Assembly: GCA_964449565.1 (NCBI GenBank)
Contig: CAYUZB010000006.1
Span: forward strand, 1-64,000
DNA: 64,000 bases
Direction: 5' to 3'
Origin: Granulosicoccus sp964449565
GTDB taxonomy: Bacteria; Pseudomonadota; Gammaproteobacteria; Granulosicoccales; Granulosicoccaceae
This document shows positions 53,322 to 61,456 of this stretch, piece by piece. The notes below the pieces were generated by a model. That model searched no databases, had not been told where the DNA came from, and was given only the letters and a program-made list of their open reading frames with translations. The first letter of the stretch is position 1. Every line of letters begins with the position of its first letter. Position numbers and translations under genes: made by a program.

Positions 53322-54091
53322 CAGGAAGCGGAACCACGCGGTGGACGATTACGTTTTCGGAACCAGCGAAACAACCAATACCCAGGGCCCGAGATAGCAT
53401 ACAAGCTTGTTGCAATGAGGATCATTTTCGGCGGATCCACAGCCGTCACAACAAACAAAGATAACAAACCGATCAACATCGCAAACGGTATACGACGGTT
53501 GGAACCAAGATCCTTGAAACTGTAGTAGGTGAACGTGCTGACCATGAGCAATCCACCGAAAATCGTGATGATGGCCACCAGAACTACTACATCAGAACCT
53601 GAATAGCCAAGATCACCCATCACCCAGACAAAGCTAGCAACAACCGCGGCGGCGGCTGGACAGGCAAGTCCCTGAAAGAACCGTTTGTCAGCCGTACCTA
53701 CTGCCACGTTGAAGCGGGCAAGTCGAAGTCCACAACAGGCTGTAAACACAAAGGCAATGACCCAGCCCAGCTGGCCAAACTCGGCAGCAGTCAAACTCGA
53801 CAAGGACCATGTGTACATCAGAAACGCAGGCGCCAGGCCAAAGGAGACCATATCAGCCATGCTGTCGTACTCGGCACCAAACTCCGTAGTTGTATTGGTC
53901 ATTCGAGCGACACGACCATCAAAGCCATCGAGGATCATTGCCACCAATATGGAAATTGCCGCCGCCTCGAAGTGACCATTGAAAGCTGCAATGACGCTAT
54001 AGAAACCCGCAAACAGAGCACTGGTCGTAAACAGATTAGGCAAGAGGTAGATACCTCTCGAGCGTTGCTGTTTATCGCGTTGTATGTCCAA
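53321..54091 (-). CDS. pssA: CDP-diacylglycerol-serine O-phosphatidyltransferase
   Basis: 256-residue polytopic enzyme of the CDP-alcohol type that makes phosphatidylserine. The motif is fully canonical: D55, D58, G59, A62, R63, G72, D76, D80 in LDGFDGRVARMTNTTTEFG and following. IYLLPNLFTTSALFAGFYS near 14-32 and a later GLACPAAAAVV are also typical. It follows ilvC after 33 nt, an order also seen in pseudomonads as I recall, and shares 1 nt with the next gene's start. Confidence 0.94.
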   Translation of the reverse strand: MDIQRDKQQRSRGIYLLPNLFTTSALFAGFYSVIAAFNGHFEAAAISILVAMILDGFDGRVARMTNTTTEFGAEYDSMADMVSFGLAPAFLMYTWSLSSLTAAEFGQLGWVIAFVFTACCGLRLARFNVAVGTADKRFFQGLACPAAAAVVASFVWVMGDLGYSGSDVVVLVAIITIFGGLLMVSTFTYYSFKDLGSNRRIPFAMLIGLLSLFVVTAVDPPKMILIATSLYAISGPGYWLFRWFRKRNRPPRGSAS

Positions 54092-54123
54092 TGTCTGCTG
54101 CGGATACCTGGTTGATGATTCGA

Positions 54124-55140
54124 TCAGTTAACGCTGCGATCGACTTTCGCCGATGCCTTGATCCACGGCATCATGCCACGCAAACGTTCGCCCACCAGTT
54201 CGATAGGATGCTCATAGGCGATACGACGCTTGGCTTTAAGCGTTGCAGCGCCAGCCTGGTTTTCCTGTATGAAGTCACGAGCAAATTCACCATTTTGAAT
54301 CTCGGCAAGAATGCGCTTCATTTCAGCCTTGGTTTCATCGGTAACGATACGCGGACCCGTTTTGATATCGCCGTACTCAGCGGTATTGGAAATCGAGTAA
54401 CGCATGTTGGCAATACCGCCTTCATACATCAGATCGACAATTAGCTTGAGCTCATGCAGGCACTCAAAGTAGGCCATTTCCGGAGCATAACCTGCTTCCA
54501 CCAACGTTTCAAAGCCAGCCTGAACCAGAGCGGTAGTGCCGCCACAAAGAACGACTTGTTCGCCGAAAAGATCCGTCTCTGTCTCTTCCTGAAATGTTGT
54601 TTCGATGACACCGGCACGACCACCACCATTTGCCGACGCGTAAGAAAGAGCAATCTGGGACGCCATACCTGAAGCATCCTGCGAAACGGCAATCAAGGTC
54701 GGCACTCCGCCACCTTCAACATAGGTAGAGCGCACAAGATGGCCAGGCCCTTTCGGGGCGATCATAAGTACATCGACTTCAGATTTTGGCTGAATTTGCT
54801 GATAATGCACATTGAAACCATGGGCAAACGCAAGAGCGGCGCCGTCACGAATATTGTCAGCAATATGATCGCTGTAGATTTTCGCCTGATGCTCATCCGG
54901 CGCCAGCATCATGACAAGGTCTGCCAGGCGTACTGCTTCGTCAATCTCGCGTACTTCCAGACCCGCTTTTTCAGCTTTCTGTGCCGACTGCGAACCCTTA
55001 CGCAAGCCAACCACGACTTTGACACCGGAATCCTTCAGGTTGTTGGCATGGGCATGGCCTTGCGAGCCATAACCAATGATGGCAACCGTCTTGTTTTGAA
55101 TGATGGAAAGATCTGCATCTTTGTCGTAATACACCTGCAT
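54124..55140 (-). CDS. ilvC: Ketol-acid reductoisomerase (class I)
   Basis: 338-residue NADPH enzyme of valine, leucine and isoleucine synthesis. NADP motif IGYGSQGHAHANNL near 22-35, then LRKGSQSAQKA, DLVMMLAPDEHQAKIY, MIAPKGPGHLVRSTYVEGGG, and the metal-binding LVEAGYAPEMAYFECLHELK. Short class I form. Third gene of the ilvI-ilvH-ilvC group, 23 nt after ilvH. Confidence 0.97.
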   Translation of the reverse strand: MQVYYDKDADLSIIQNKTVAIIGYGSQGHAHANNLKDSGVKVVVGLRKGSQSAQKAEKAGLEVREIDEAVRLADLVMMLAPDEHQAKIYSDHIADNIRDGAALAFAHGFNVHYQQIQPKSEVDVLMIAPKGPGHLVRSTYVEGGGVPTLIAVSQDASGMASQIALSYASANGGGRAGVIETTFQEETETDLFGEQVVLCGGTTALVQAGFETLVEAGYAPEMAYFECLHELKLIVDLMYEGGIANMRYSISNTAEYGDIKTGPRIVTDETKAEMKRILAEIQNGEFARDFIQENQAGAATLKAKRRIAYEHPIELVGERLRGMMPWIKASAKVDRSVN

Positions 55141-55163
55141 GGTGGTCTCCGTCAGGGGGTTGA

Positions 55164-55658
55164 TTAAATTTTCAGGCTCTTTTCACCACGGGCGATACCC
55201 GTAGCACCGGAGCGAACGACTTCTATGATGTTGTCATGACCAATGGCTTCGAGAAACGCCCCTAGCTTGTGATCATCACCGGTAAGCTCAATAACGTAGC
55301 TAGTGTCGGTAACGTCGAGAATACGCCCTCGAAAAATATCGGTCATGCGTTTTAGCTCTTCACGTCCCTGCTCGACTGCACGCGCTTTAACGAGCATGAT
55401 TTCTCGCTCGATGAACTGAACCTCAGTCAGATCGGTCAGACGAACCACATCAATCAATTTGTTGAGCTGCTTGATGATCTGCTCAACGACACGCTCCGTG
55501 CCAATGGTGACGATCGTCATGCGAGACAAAGTGGGGTCATTAGTGGCGGCAACAGTCAAGGATTCGATATTGTAGCCACGAGCGCTGAACAGTCCTGCTA
55601 CCCGCGACAGGGCACCAGACTCGTTTTCCATCAGAACAGAAATAACATGGCGACGCAT
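55164..55658 (-). CDS. ilvH: Acetolactate synthase small (regulatory) subunit
   Basis: 164 residues. The ACT domain opens HVISVLMENESGALSRVAGL and FSARGYNIESLTVAAT, the site of valine feedback binding, followed by the typical C-terminal domain (VRLTDLTEVQFIEREIMLVK). TGATG overlap of 1 nt with ilvI. Confidence 0.96.
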   Translation of the reverse strand: MRRHVISVLMENESGALSRVAGLFSARGYNIESLTVAATNDPTLSRMTIVTIGTERVVEQIIKQLNKLIDVVRLTDLTEVQFIEREIMLVKARAVEQGREELKRMTDIFRGRILDVTDTSYVIELTGDDHKLGAFLEAIGHDNIIEVVRSGATGIARGEKSLKI

Positions 55659-57376
55659 CAGGCAAGCTCCCGAGCCGGATTCAGACGCATTTCATGATGA
55701 CCTTTACCAGCTTCAATCATCGGGTATACGTTTTCTGATTGATCAGTCTGGAAGTCGAGAAAAACCAGACGATCCTTCATCGAGAAGGCCTCTTTCATCG
55801 CCGCATCGACATCAGATGGTTTGTCGATGCGCATACCGACATGCCCATAGCTTTCAGCCAATGCGACAAAGTCAGGTAGTGCATCCATGTAGGAATGGGA
55901 GTAACGTTTTTCGTAACTGAACTCCTGCCATTGGCGAACCATCCCCATATAACGATTGTTCAGATTAACCAACTTGATTGGCAAGCCATACTGCAAGCAT
56001 GTCGAGAGTTCCTGAATACACATCTGAACACTTGCTTCACCGGTAATACAAGCTACTGTCTCTTCTGGAAACGCCAACTGGACGCCCATCGCCGCCGGCA
56101 GGCCAAAACCCATCGTGCCCAAGCCTCCAGAGTTTATCCAGCGTCGCGGTTTGTCAAACCCATAAAACTGCGCAGCCCACATCTGATGCTGTCCGACATC
56201 GGACGTAATATACGCATCACCTTTGGTTTCTCGCCAAAGCGATTCAACAACTGCCTGCGGTTTGATCAGGGTATCGCTTAATTCGTACTTGAGACAATCG
56301 CTTGCCTGCCAGGATTTGATCTGCTTCCACCACTGTGCAATATCGGCCGCATCGGCCCGTTTGTCGGTTTCTTTTATCAGGCTGATCATTGCATCGAGAA
56401 CCTGCGACACATTGCCGACAATCGGCACATCAACGGTAACGTTCTTCGATATCGAGGCCGGGTCAACGTCTATATGGACTATCTTTGCATTTGGACAGAA
56501 GCTCTTTGTTTCACCGGTGACTCGATCATCGAATCGAGCACCAATGGCAATCAACACATCGCAGTCGTGCATGGCCATATTGGCTTCATAAGTACCGTGC
56601 ATGCCAAGCATGCCCAGATTTTGTTGATTCGATGCCGGGAAGGCGCCGAGCCCCATCAACGTTTGCGTTATCGGGTAACCCAGTAATTCAGTAAAACTTG
56701 TCAGCTGCTCTGCCGCATCACCCAATACCACCCCACCGCCGGAATAGATCATTGGACGTTTCGCTGAAAGAATTAGATCGACTGCTTTTCTGATCTGTCC
56801 GGGGTGTCCCTGCTCAGCAGGACTATAGGAACGCATATTGACCGTTTTCGGGTAGTTGAACGGTACCGTCACGCCGGGCGTTGTAAAGTCTTTGGGTATA
56901 TCAACGACAACCGGGCCAGGGCGTCCTGTCGTGGCCACGTGAAAGGCTTTCTTGATCGTTTCTGCAAATGTTTCCAGTGATTCAACCAAAAAGTTGTGTT
57001 TGACACAGGGGCGCGTAATACCAACACAATCTACTTCCTGAAACGCATCGCTACCAATAAAGCGACTTTGCACCTGCCCGGAAATGACGACCATAGGAAT
57101 CGAATCCATAAAGGCCGTTGCGATACCTGTTACCGCATTGGTCGCACCTGGGCCTGATGTCACTAATACGACACCCGGCTTGCCTGTTGCCCGCGCATAG
57201 CCATCGGCTGCATGCGTCGCACCTTGCTCATGGCGTACAAGAATGTGCTTGACTGAGTTTTGCTCGTACAGGGCGTCGTATATATGTAGTACTGCCCCAC
57301 CTGGATAGCCAAATATGAATTCGACATTTTCTTCTTTCAGTGCCTGAATCAGCACCTCTCCACCGGATAATTCCAC
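55658..57376 (-). CDS. ilvI: Acetolactate synthase large (catalytic) subunit
   Basis: 572-residue ThDP/FAD enzyme, first step of branched-chain amino acid synthesis. The catalytic Glu lies in VRHEQGATHAADGYARA near 47-63. The ThDP-binding motif is ITGEASVQMCIQELS near 435-449, then LNNRYMGMVRQWQ near 463-475. The usual GDGS is GEAS here; GEGS variants are normal in many gammaproteobacteria. Upstream, the 300 nt before bepA carry its promoter. Confidence 0.95.
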   Translation of the reverse strand: MELSGGEVLIQALKEENVEFIFGYPGGAVLHIYDALYEQNSVKHILVRHEQGATHAADGYARATGKPGVVLVTSGPGATNAVTGIATAFMDSIPMVVISGQVQSRFIGSDAFQEVDCVGITRPCVKHNFLVESLETFAETIKKAFHVATTGRPGPVVVDIPKDFTTPGVTVPFNYPKTVNMRSYSPAEQGHPGQIRKAVDLILSAKRPMIYSGGGVVLGDAAEQLTSFTELLGYPITQTLMGLGAFPASNQQNLGMLGMHGTYEANMAMHDCDVLIAIGARFDDRVTGETKSFCPNAKIVHIDVDPASISKNVTVDVPIVGNVSQVLDAMISLIKETDKRADAADIAQWWKQIKSWQASDCLKYELSDTLIKPQAVVESLWRETKGDAYITSDVGQHQMWAAQFYGFDKPRRWINSGGLGTMGFGLPAAMGVQLAFPEETVACITGEASVQMCIQELSTCLQYGLPIKLVNLNNRYMGMVRQWQEFSYEKRYSHSYMDALPDFVALAESYGHVGMRIDKPSDVDAAMKEAFSMKDRLVFLDFQTDQSENVYPMIEAGKGHHEMRLNPARELA

Positions 57377-57887
57377 CGTAATTCCTCAATTAGCCAAATC
57401 TTATGGAGACTACTTCGCCGTGAGCACAGCTGCGCTCAATGAGAAGCATGTCACGATTTTCGTTATTCTGAGGTGGTCAGCAGCATCACATCACTCTGAT
57501 CGGACAGACGGTGGTGGGTGGACCGTCTTGATATCGCAGCACGTGTGGTGACAGCCGCGCGACCTGAGAAAAGCTGCAGGACCTGATTGTATCGAGCCCC
57601 GGAACGACTGCGCAGTATAACTATTTGCGCGTGTTACGGGGATGTCACAGGCGGAACCTGCGCACAGCGATCGTGTCTGAGTGGCAGTCGTGATAAATTG
57701 GCATGAACCGCGCTGCAAAACGAGGATCATGCGACCGAATCACAATTTACCCTCAAGCATTGCAATCGCCTACCCCGATTCGCCGACGAATAACGTGCCA
57801 CAAACTTCTCTGACATCAGTGTTTTACGGCAAGAATCGTCAGATTCATGGCACTAACAAGCCGTTTCCTGATACTAGACGTATGGGG
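57377..57887. promoter_or_regulatory. Divergent region ilvI / bepA-like
   Basis: About 510 nt with no supported gene. It must carry both promoters. A GACGGT...ACCGTC inverted repeat sits at about 57505-57525. A tiny frame of 19 codons on the minus strand ends just before ilvI but is not rich in branched-chain codons, so I do not call a leader peptide. Translation of bepA may begin as early as 57681 in the same frame, but the longer part looks non-coding. Confidence 0.4.
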
Positions 57888-59348
57888 ATGAAATTGTGCG
57901 ACCGGATGCACGCCCTGGCAGTATCTACAGGTGTCCTGATCGCCCTGATTACCTGCTTGGTCAGCACAACACCTATTGCCTACGCTCAACAAAATCTACC
58001 CAGTATGGGGGAGCCCGCCGACAACGCCCTGTCACCCAATCAAGAGCGTCAGCTCGGTGCCAGCTTCATGCGTCAGATCAGGGCACAGCTACCACTTGTA
58101 AGTGATGTGCAGCTCACTGAATACATCCATTCCCTCGGCTCGCGACTCGCGCTCGCGTCAGGCAAAGCGGACCAAAATGAATTCACCTTCTTCATCATCG
58201 ACAATAATCAGATCAATGCCTTCGCCATACCGGGCGGGTATGTGGGTGTCAATTCCGGGCTTGCTCTTGCTATGGATTATGAAGAGCAGCTCGCGGCAGT
58301 GGTTGCTCACGAAGTTGCACACGTAACTCAGCGACATCACGCTCGCGCATTTGCGACCGGTACGCGATCCTCGGTCACTACGGCAGCAGCGGTTTTGGCT
58401 GCCATCCTTATCGGACAAGCCTCTCCTCAGGCTGGGCAGGCTGCCCTAGCCGCTGGACTGGCCGCTACTCGGCAATCGGCCATCAATTTTACTCGTAGCA
58501 ATGAAATCGAGGCTGATCGCATTGGCATCGAGATTCTTGCCAATGCTCAGTATGACGCATCGGCAATGGCAGAATCGTTCGACATTCTTCGGCGCAAGAA
58601 CAGTCTTAATACCGCTGGTCTTCAACTTGAATACCTGCGTACCCACCCCCTCGACAATAACCGAATCGCCGAAGCCGCTGACCGGGCAAGCAGTGTCAGA
58701 TCCAGCCGTCGACGTGTATCACAACATGACTTTCAATTGTTCAAGGCAAGACTTGCCGTTTTGACCTCACTCGACGAGGGACAACTCACACGCACCTATC
58801 GTTCAAAACACCGACGCAAGCCTGATGTTGAAAATAGCTATGCACTCGCCTTGTTGAGCCTGCGCGCTAACCGCCTGTCAAATATCGATTCTTATCTGGC
58901 ATCGCTGGAGAAATTGGCAAGTGCACATCCAATGGTTGAGTTGTTACGCTCTGAAATCATGGATGCGAAAGGGGCTCGAATAGATGAATCAAGATTGGAT
59001 GATCTGGCGGAGCTCTACCCGGATCGCTACTCCATTATTGAAAAGCAGTTGCAACAATTAGTTCGAAAACGACGTTTCGGTACGGCACTGGATACTGCGA
59101 AAACCTATCTGCGCGATGCCACCGACCCTCACCCGCTTGCCTGGCGTGAACTGGCCAGTATCCAGCAAAGGCTTGGCGATGCGGCAGCAAGTCATGAATC
59201 ACTCGCCCATTACTTCGCTGGCGTTAATGAACTGCAAAGAGCAAGAAGCCAATTTGAGCTTGCACTGCAAATGGTTCCAACAGCATCTCAAGACGAATTG
59301 CGTTTACAAGCTAGTATCAAAGCGCTCGGGAAACGCAACGCTCGTTAG
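57888..59348 (+). CDS. bepA: BepA-like M48 metalloprotease with TPR repeats
   Basis: Periplasmic quality-control protease/chaperone for outer-membrane proteins, about 486 residues from ATG 57888 (487 in E. coli). Signal peptide MHALAVSTGVLIALITCLVSTTPIAYA by position 1-35, split here for length. Zinc motif HEVAH in VVAHEVAHVTQRHHARAF, the third ligand in NEIEADRIGIEIL, and ALSPNQERQLGASFMRQIR near the N-terminus, all BepA-like. The C-terminal third holds TPR-like helices. Other in-frame starts at 57882 and 57906 are possible. Transcribed away from ilvI. Confidence 0.87.
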   Translation: MKLCDRMHALAVSTGVLIALITCLVSTTPIAYAQQNLPSMGEPADNALSPNQERQLGASFMRQIRAQLPLVSDVQLTEYIHSLGSRLALASGKADQNEFTFFIIDNNQINAFAIPGGYVGVNSGLALAMDYEEQLAAVVAHEVAHVTQRHHARAFATGTRSSVTTAAAVLAAILIGQASPQAGQAALAAGLAATRQSAINFTRSNEIEADRIGIEILANAQYDASAMAESFDILRRKNSLNTAGLQLEYLRTHPLDNNRIAEAADRASSVRSSRRRVSQHDFQLFKARLAVLTSLDEGQLTRTYRSKHRRKPDVENSYALALLSLRANRLSNIDSYLASLEKLASAHPMVELLRSEIMDAKGARIDESRLDDLAELYPDRYSIIEKQLQQLVRKRRFGTALDTAKTYLRDATDPHPLAWRELASIQQRLGDAAASHESLAHYFAGVNELQRARSQFELALQMVPTASQDELRLQASIKALGKRNAR

Positions 59349-59410
59349 TTAGATATAAACACCTCTCGGCCAACACGTTTGCCGAGATTCAAAGGCGCGC
59401 CCACACAATC

Positions 59411-59446
59411 AAAAAAGGCCACATGGCTTACGCACAAGTGGCCTTT
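59411..59446 (-). terminator. Intrinsic terminator of pckA
   Basis: AAAGGCCAC at 59414-59422 pairs with GTGGCCTTT at 59438-59446, 15-nt loop. On the minus strand it ends in a run of T (59411-59416), 34 nt after the pckA stop. The bepA-like gene ends 63 nt away on the other strand and may share it. Confidence 0.85.
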
Positions 59447-59479
59447 GTCTATCGTTAACATGGTTAACGGTCAGTTGGC

Positions 59480-61108
59480 TCAGGAAGTAATCTCAGGGCC
59501 CGCGCAAACCAGATCAAGTCCGCTATCAGTATCCGTATATTGAATGAAGTTGTCGATAAAGAGACGTGCAAGTTTTTCAGCCTCTGTCGTCCACTGATCT
59601 TCATTGTCGTATGTCTTGCGTGGATCAAGCAGCTGAGTTTCAACACCAGGCAACGCTGTTGGAATTCTAAGATTGAACATCGGAATCGTCGTTGTAGTCG
59701 CCGTATCGATTGACCCATCGAGTATCGCATCAATAATGGCACGCGTGGCCTGGATAGAAATGCGCTCGCCACTGCCGTTCCAGCCGGTGTTGACAAGGTA
59801 CGCAGTTGCACCTGAGCTTGCCATGCGCTTCGCCAGTTCGTCGGCATACTTGGTTGGGTGCAAGCTCAGGAAAGCCTTGCCGAAACATGCCGAGAAGGTG
59901 GGCTGCGGACTGGTGACACCTAATTCTGTACCCGCAAGTTTTGCCGTGAAGCCTGACAGAAAATGGTATTGAGTCTGCTCCGGGGTCAGCAAGGATACGG
60001 CCGGCAGTACACCGAATGCATCAGCGGTCAAAAAGATAACCTTATTTGCATGGCCAGCTTTTGATACCGGCTTGGCGATATTGTCGATATGATTAATCGG
60101 GTATGACACGCGTGTATTTTCGGTCTTGCTTGCATCGTCATAGTCGACGCTGCCATCTTCACGAACCGTAACGTTTTCCAGCAGTGCGTCACGACGAATC
60201 GCGCCATGAATATCCGGTTCGGCTTCGGCAGAGAGTCTTATTGTCTTGGCATAACAGCCACCCTCAAAATTGAACACACCATCATCGTCCCACCCATGCT
60301 CATCATCACCAATCAGGCGACGTTTTGGATCAGTTGACAGTGTGGTTTTGCCCGTACCGGACAAACCGAAAAATACTGCTGTGTCACCGTCTTCACCCAC
60401 ATTGGCAGAACAATGCATGGAAGCTATGCCTTGCAGCGGCAACAGAAAATTCATGTATGAGAACAGACCTTTCTTCATCTCACCGCCATACCAGGTACCA
60501 CCGATCAACTGCATCTTTTCCGTAAAATTAAAAGCGACAAAATTTTCGGAGTTCAGGCCGTGTTCTTGCCATTTGTCGTTAACAGCACGGGCGGCATTCA
60601 TGACGACGAAATCCGGCTCAAAGGTTGCCAACTCATCGATCGATGGTCGAATGAACATGTTTGTGACAAAGTGGGCCTGCCAGGCGACCTCCGTGACAAA
60701 TCGAACTTGCAAACGAGAATTTTCATTGGCCCCACAGTATGCATCTACGACAAAAAGTCGCTTGCCATCAAGCTGTGTGGTAACAAGTGACTTCAGATCA
60801 TTCCACACGTCCTGGGAGATCGGATTGTTGTCATTTGCACCCTGATCGGCCCACCACAATGTGTCTTTGGTCAGCGAATCGCTGACGATGTATTTATCTT
60901 TGGGGCTCCGACCGGTAAACGAACCGGTATCCACAGCAATCGCACCACTGTCGGTCACGATGCCGGTTTCCAGGCCTTCCAGCTCTGGGCGCGTTTCTTC
61001 GCGGAAGAGTTGTTCATAACTCGGGTTGTAAACAACCTCGTGCGATTGGGTAATTCCGATCTCTGAAAGATCAATGCCGGGGGAGATGGCGCGAGCCGTC
61101 TGATTCAT
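59480..61108 (-). CDS. pckA: Phosphoenolpyruvate carboxykinase (ATP)
   Basis: 542-residue enzyme that makes PEP from oxaloacetate and ATP, the entry to gluconeogenesis. Oxaloacetate site RSPKDKY near 67-73, kinase-1a motif FGLSGTGKTTLS near 245-257, kinase-2 LIGDDEHGW near 265-273, NTRVSYPINHID near 330-341. ATG 61108 is set by GGAG 8 nt upstream; a TTG 12 nt further out would overlap that site. Two copies of a palindrome stand upstream. Confidence 0.96.
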   Translation of the reverse strand: MNQTARAISPGIDLSEIGITQSHEVVYNPSYEQLFREETRPELEGLETGIVTDSGAIAVDTGSFTGRSPKDKYIVSDSLTKDTLWWADQGANDNNPISQDVWNDLKSLVTTQLDGKRLFVVDAYCGANENSRLQVRFVTEVAWQAHFVTNMFIRPSIDELATFEPDFVVMNAARAVNDKWQEHGLNSENFVAFNFTEKMQLIGGTWYGGEMKKGLFSYMNFLLPLQGIASMHCSANVGEDGDTAVFFGLSGTGKTTLSTDPKRRLIGDDEHGWDDDGVFNFEGGCYAKTIRLSAEAEPDIHGAIRRDALLENVTVREDGSVDYDDASKTENTRVSYPINHIDNIAKPVSKAGHANKVIFLTADAFGVLPAVSLLTPEQTQYHFLSGFTAKLAGTELGVTSPQPTFSACFGKAFLSLHPTKYADELAKRMASSGATAYLVNTGWNGSGERISIQATRAIIDAILDGSIDTATTTTIPMFNLRIPTALPGVETQLLDPRKTYDNEDQWTTEAEKLARLFIDNFIQYTDTDSGLDLVCAGPEITS

Positions 61109-61140
61109 TAGAAACTCCAATTTATAAGAGAAACAGCGCT

Positions 61141-61172
61141 ATATGTAGTAAGCCACTTAAACAGCTACATAT
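61141..61172. promoter_or_regulatory. Operator-like palindrome A upstream of pckA
   Basis: ATATGTAG at 61141-61148 and CTACATAT at 61165-61172 are perfect inverted repeats with 16 nt between them. The site lies 33 nt before the pckA start codon and could block or position RNA polymerase. Copy B is at 61289. Confidence 0.6.
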
Positions 61173-61288
61173 CCGTACTGCTAGCGGCTTCGAGGGACGG
61201 AACTATACGCTAGCGCAACGTCACTTAAAACGGACTTTCATCTCAAAAACTGGGTTAAATCAGGGGCTTGCGAGTGATATGGCGTGAT

Positions 61289-61318
61289 TATGTAGTTTAG
61301 CTACTGATTTACTACATA
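61289..61318. promoter_or_regulatory. Operator-like palindrome B upstream of pckA
   Basis: TATGTAG at 61289-61295 and CTACATA at 61312-61318, again exactly 16 nt apart. The same half-sites and spacing as copy A about 147 nt away suggest one regulator binding both, perhaps with looping. An extra inner GCTAC lies at 61300-61304. Confidence 0.6.
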
Positions 61319-61393
61319 TTCTCAGGTCAAGACTTCCATGAAGATCAACACCCTAGGAGATCTCTGAGGTGCGAATCACACTTTTCTGTAGGG

Positions 61394-61420
61394 CCGACAG
61401 CCCCATATTTGGGGCGTCGG
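61394..61420 (-). terminator. Strong hairpin after the CTERM-type gene
   Basis: CCGAC plus GCCCCA pair with TGGGGC plus GTCGG around a TATT loop, with one bulged A. It starts about 37 nt after the CTERM-type gene's stop (61457) and separates it from pckA. The T tract of a classic intrinsic terminator is missing. Confidence 0.5.
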
Positions 61421-61456
61421 GGTAATTTCGAGACCTGAACAGAAATGCTTATAAAT

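Noticed and set aside
55658..57376. Altered ThDP motif GEAS in IlvI as a sign of a non-functional enzyme
   Set aside because: Glu in this position is common in gammaproteobacterial acetolactate synthases; the remaining residues are intact.
57377..57460. Attenuation leader peptide before ilvI
   Set aside because: A 19-codon frame exists but has few Leu, Ile or Val codons and no clear terminator/antiterminator pair.
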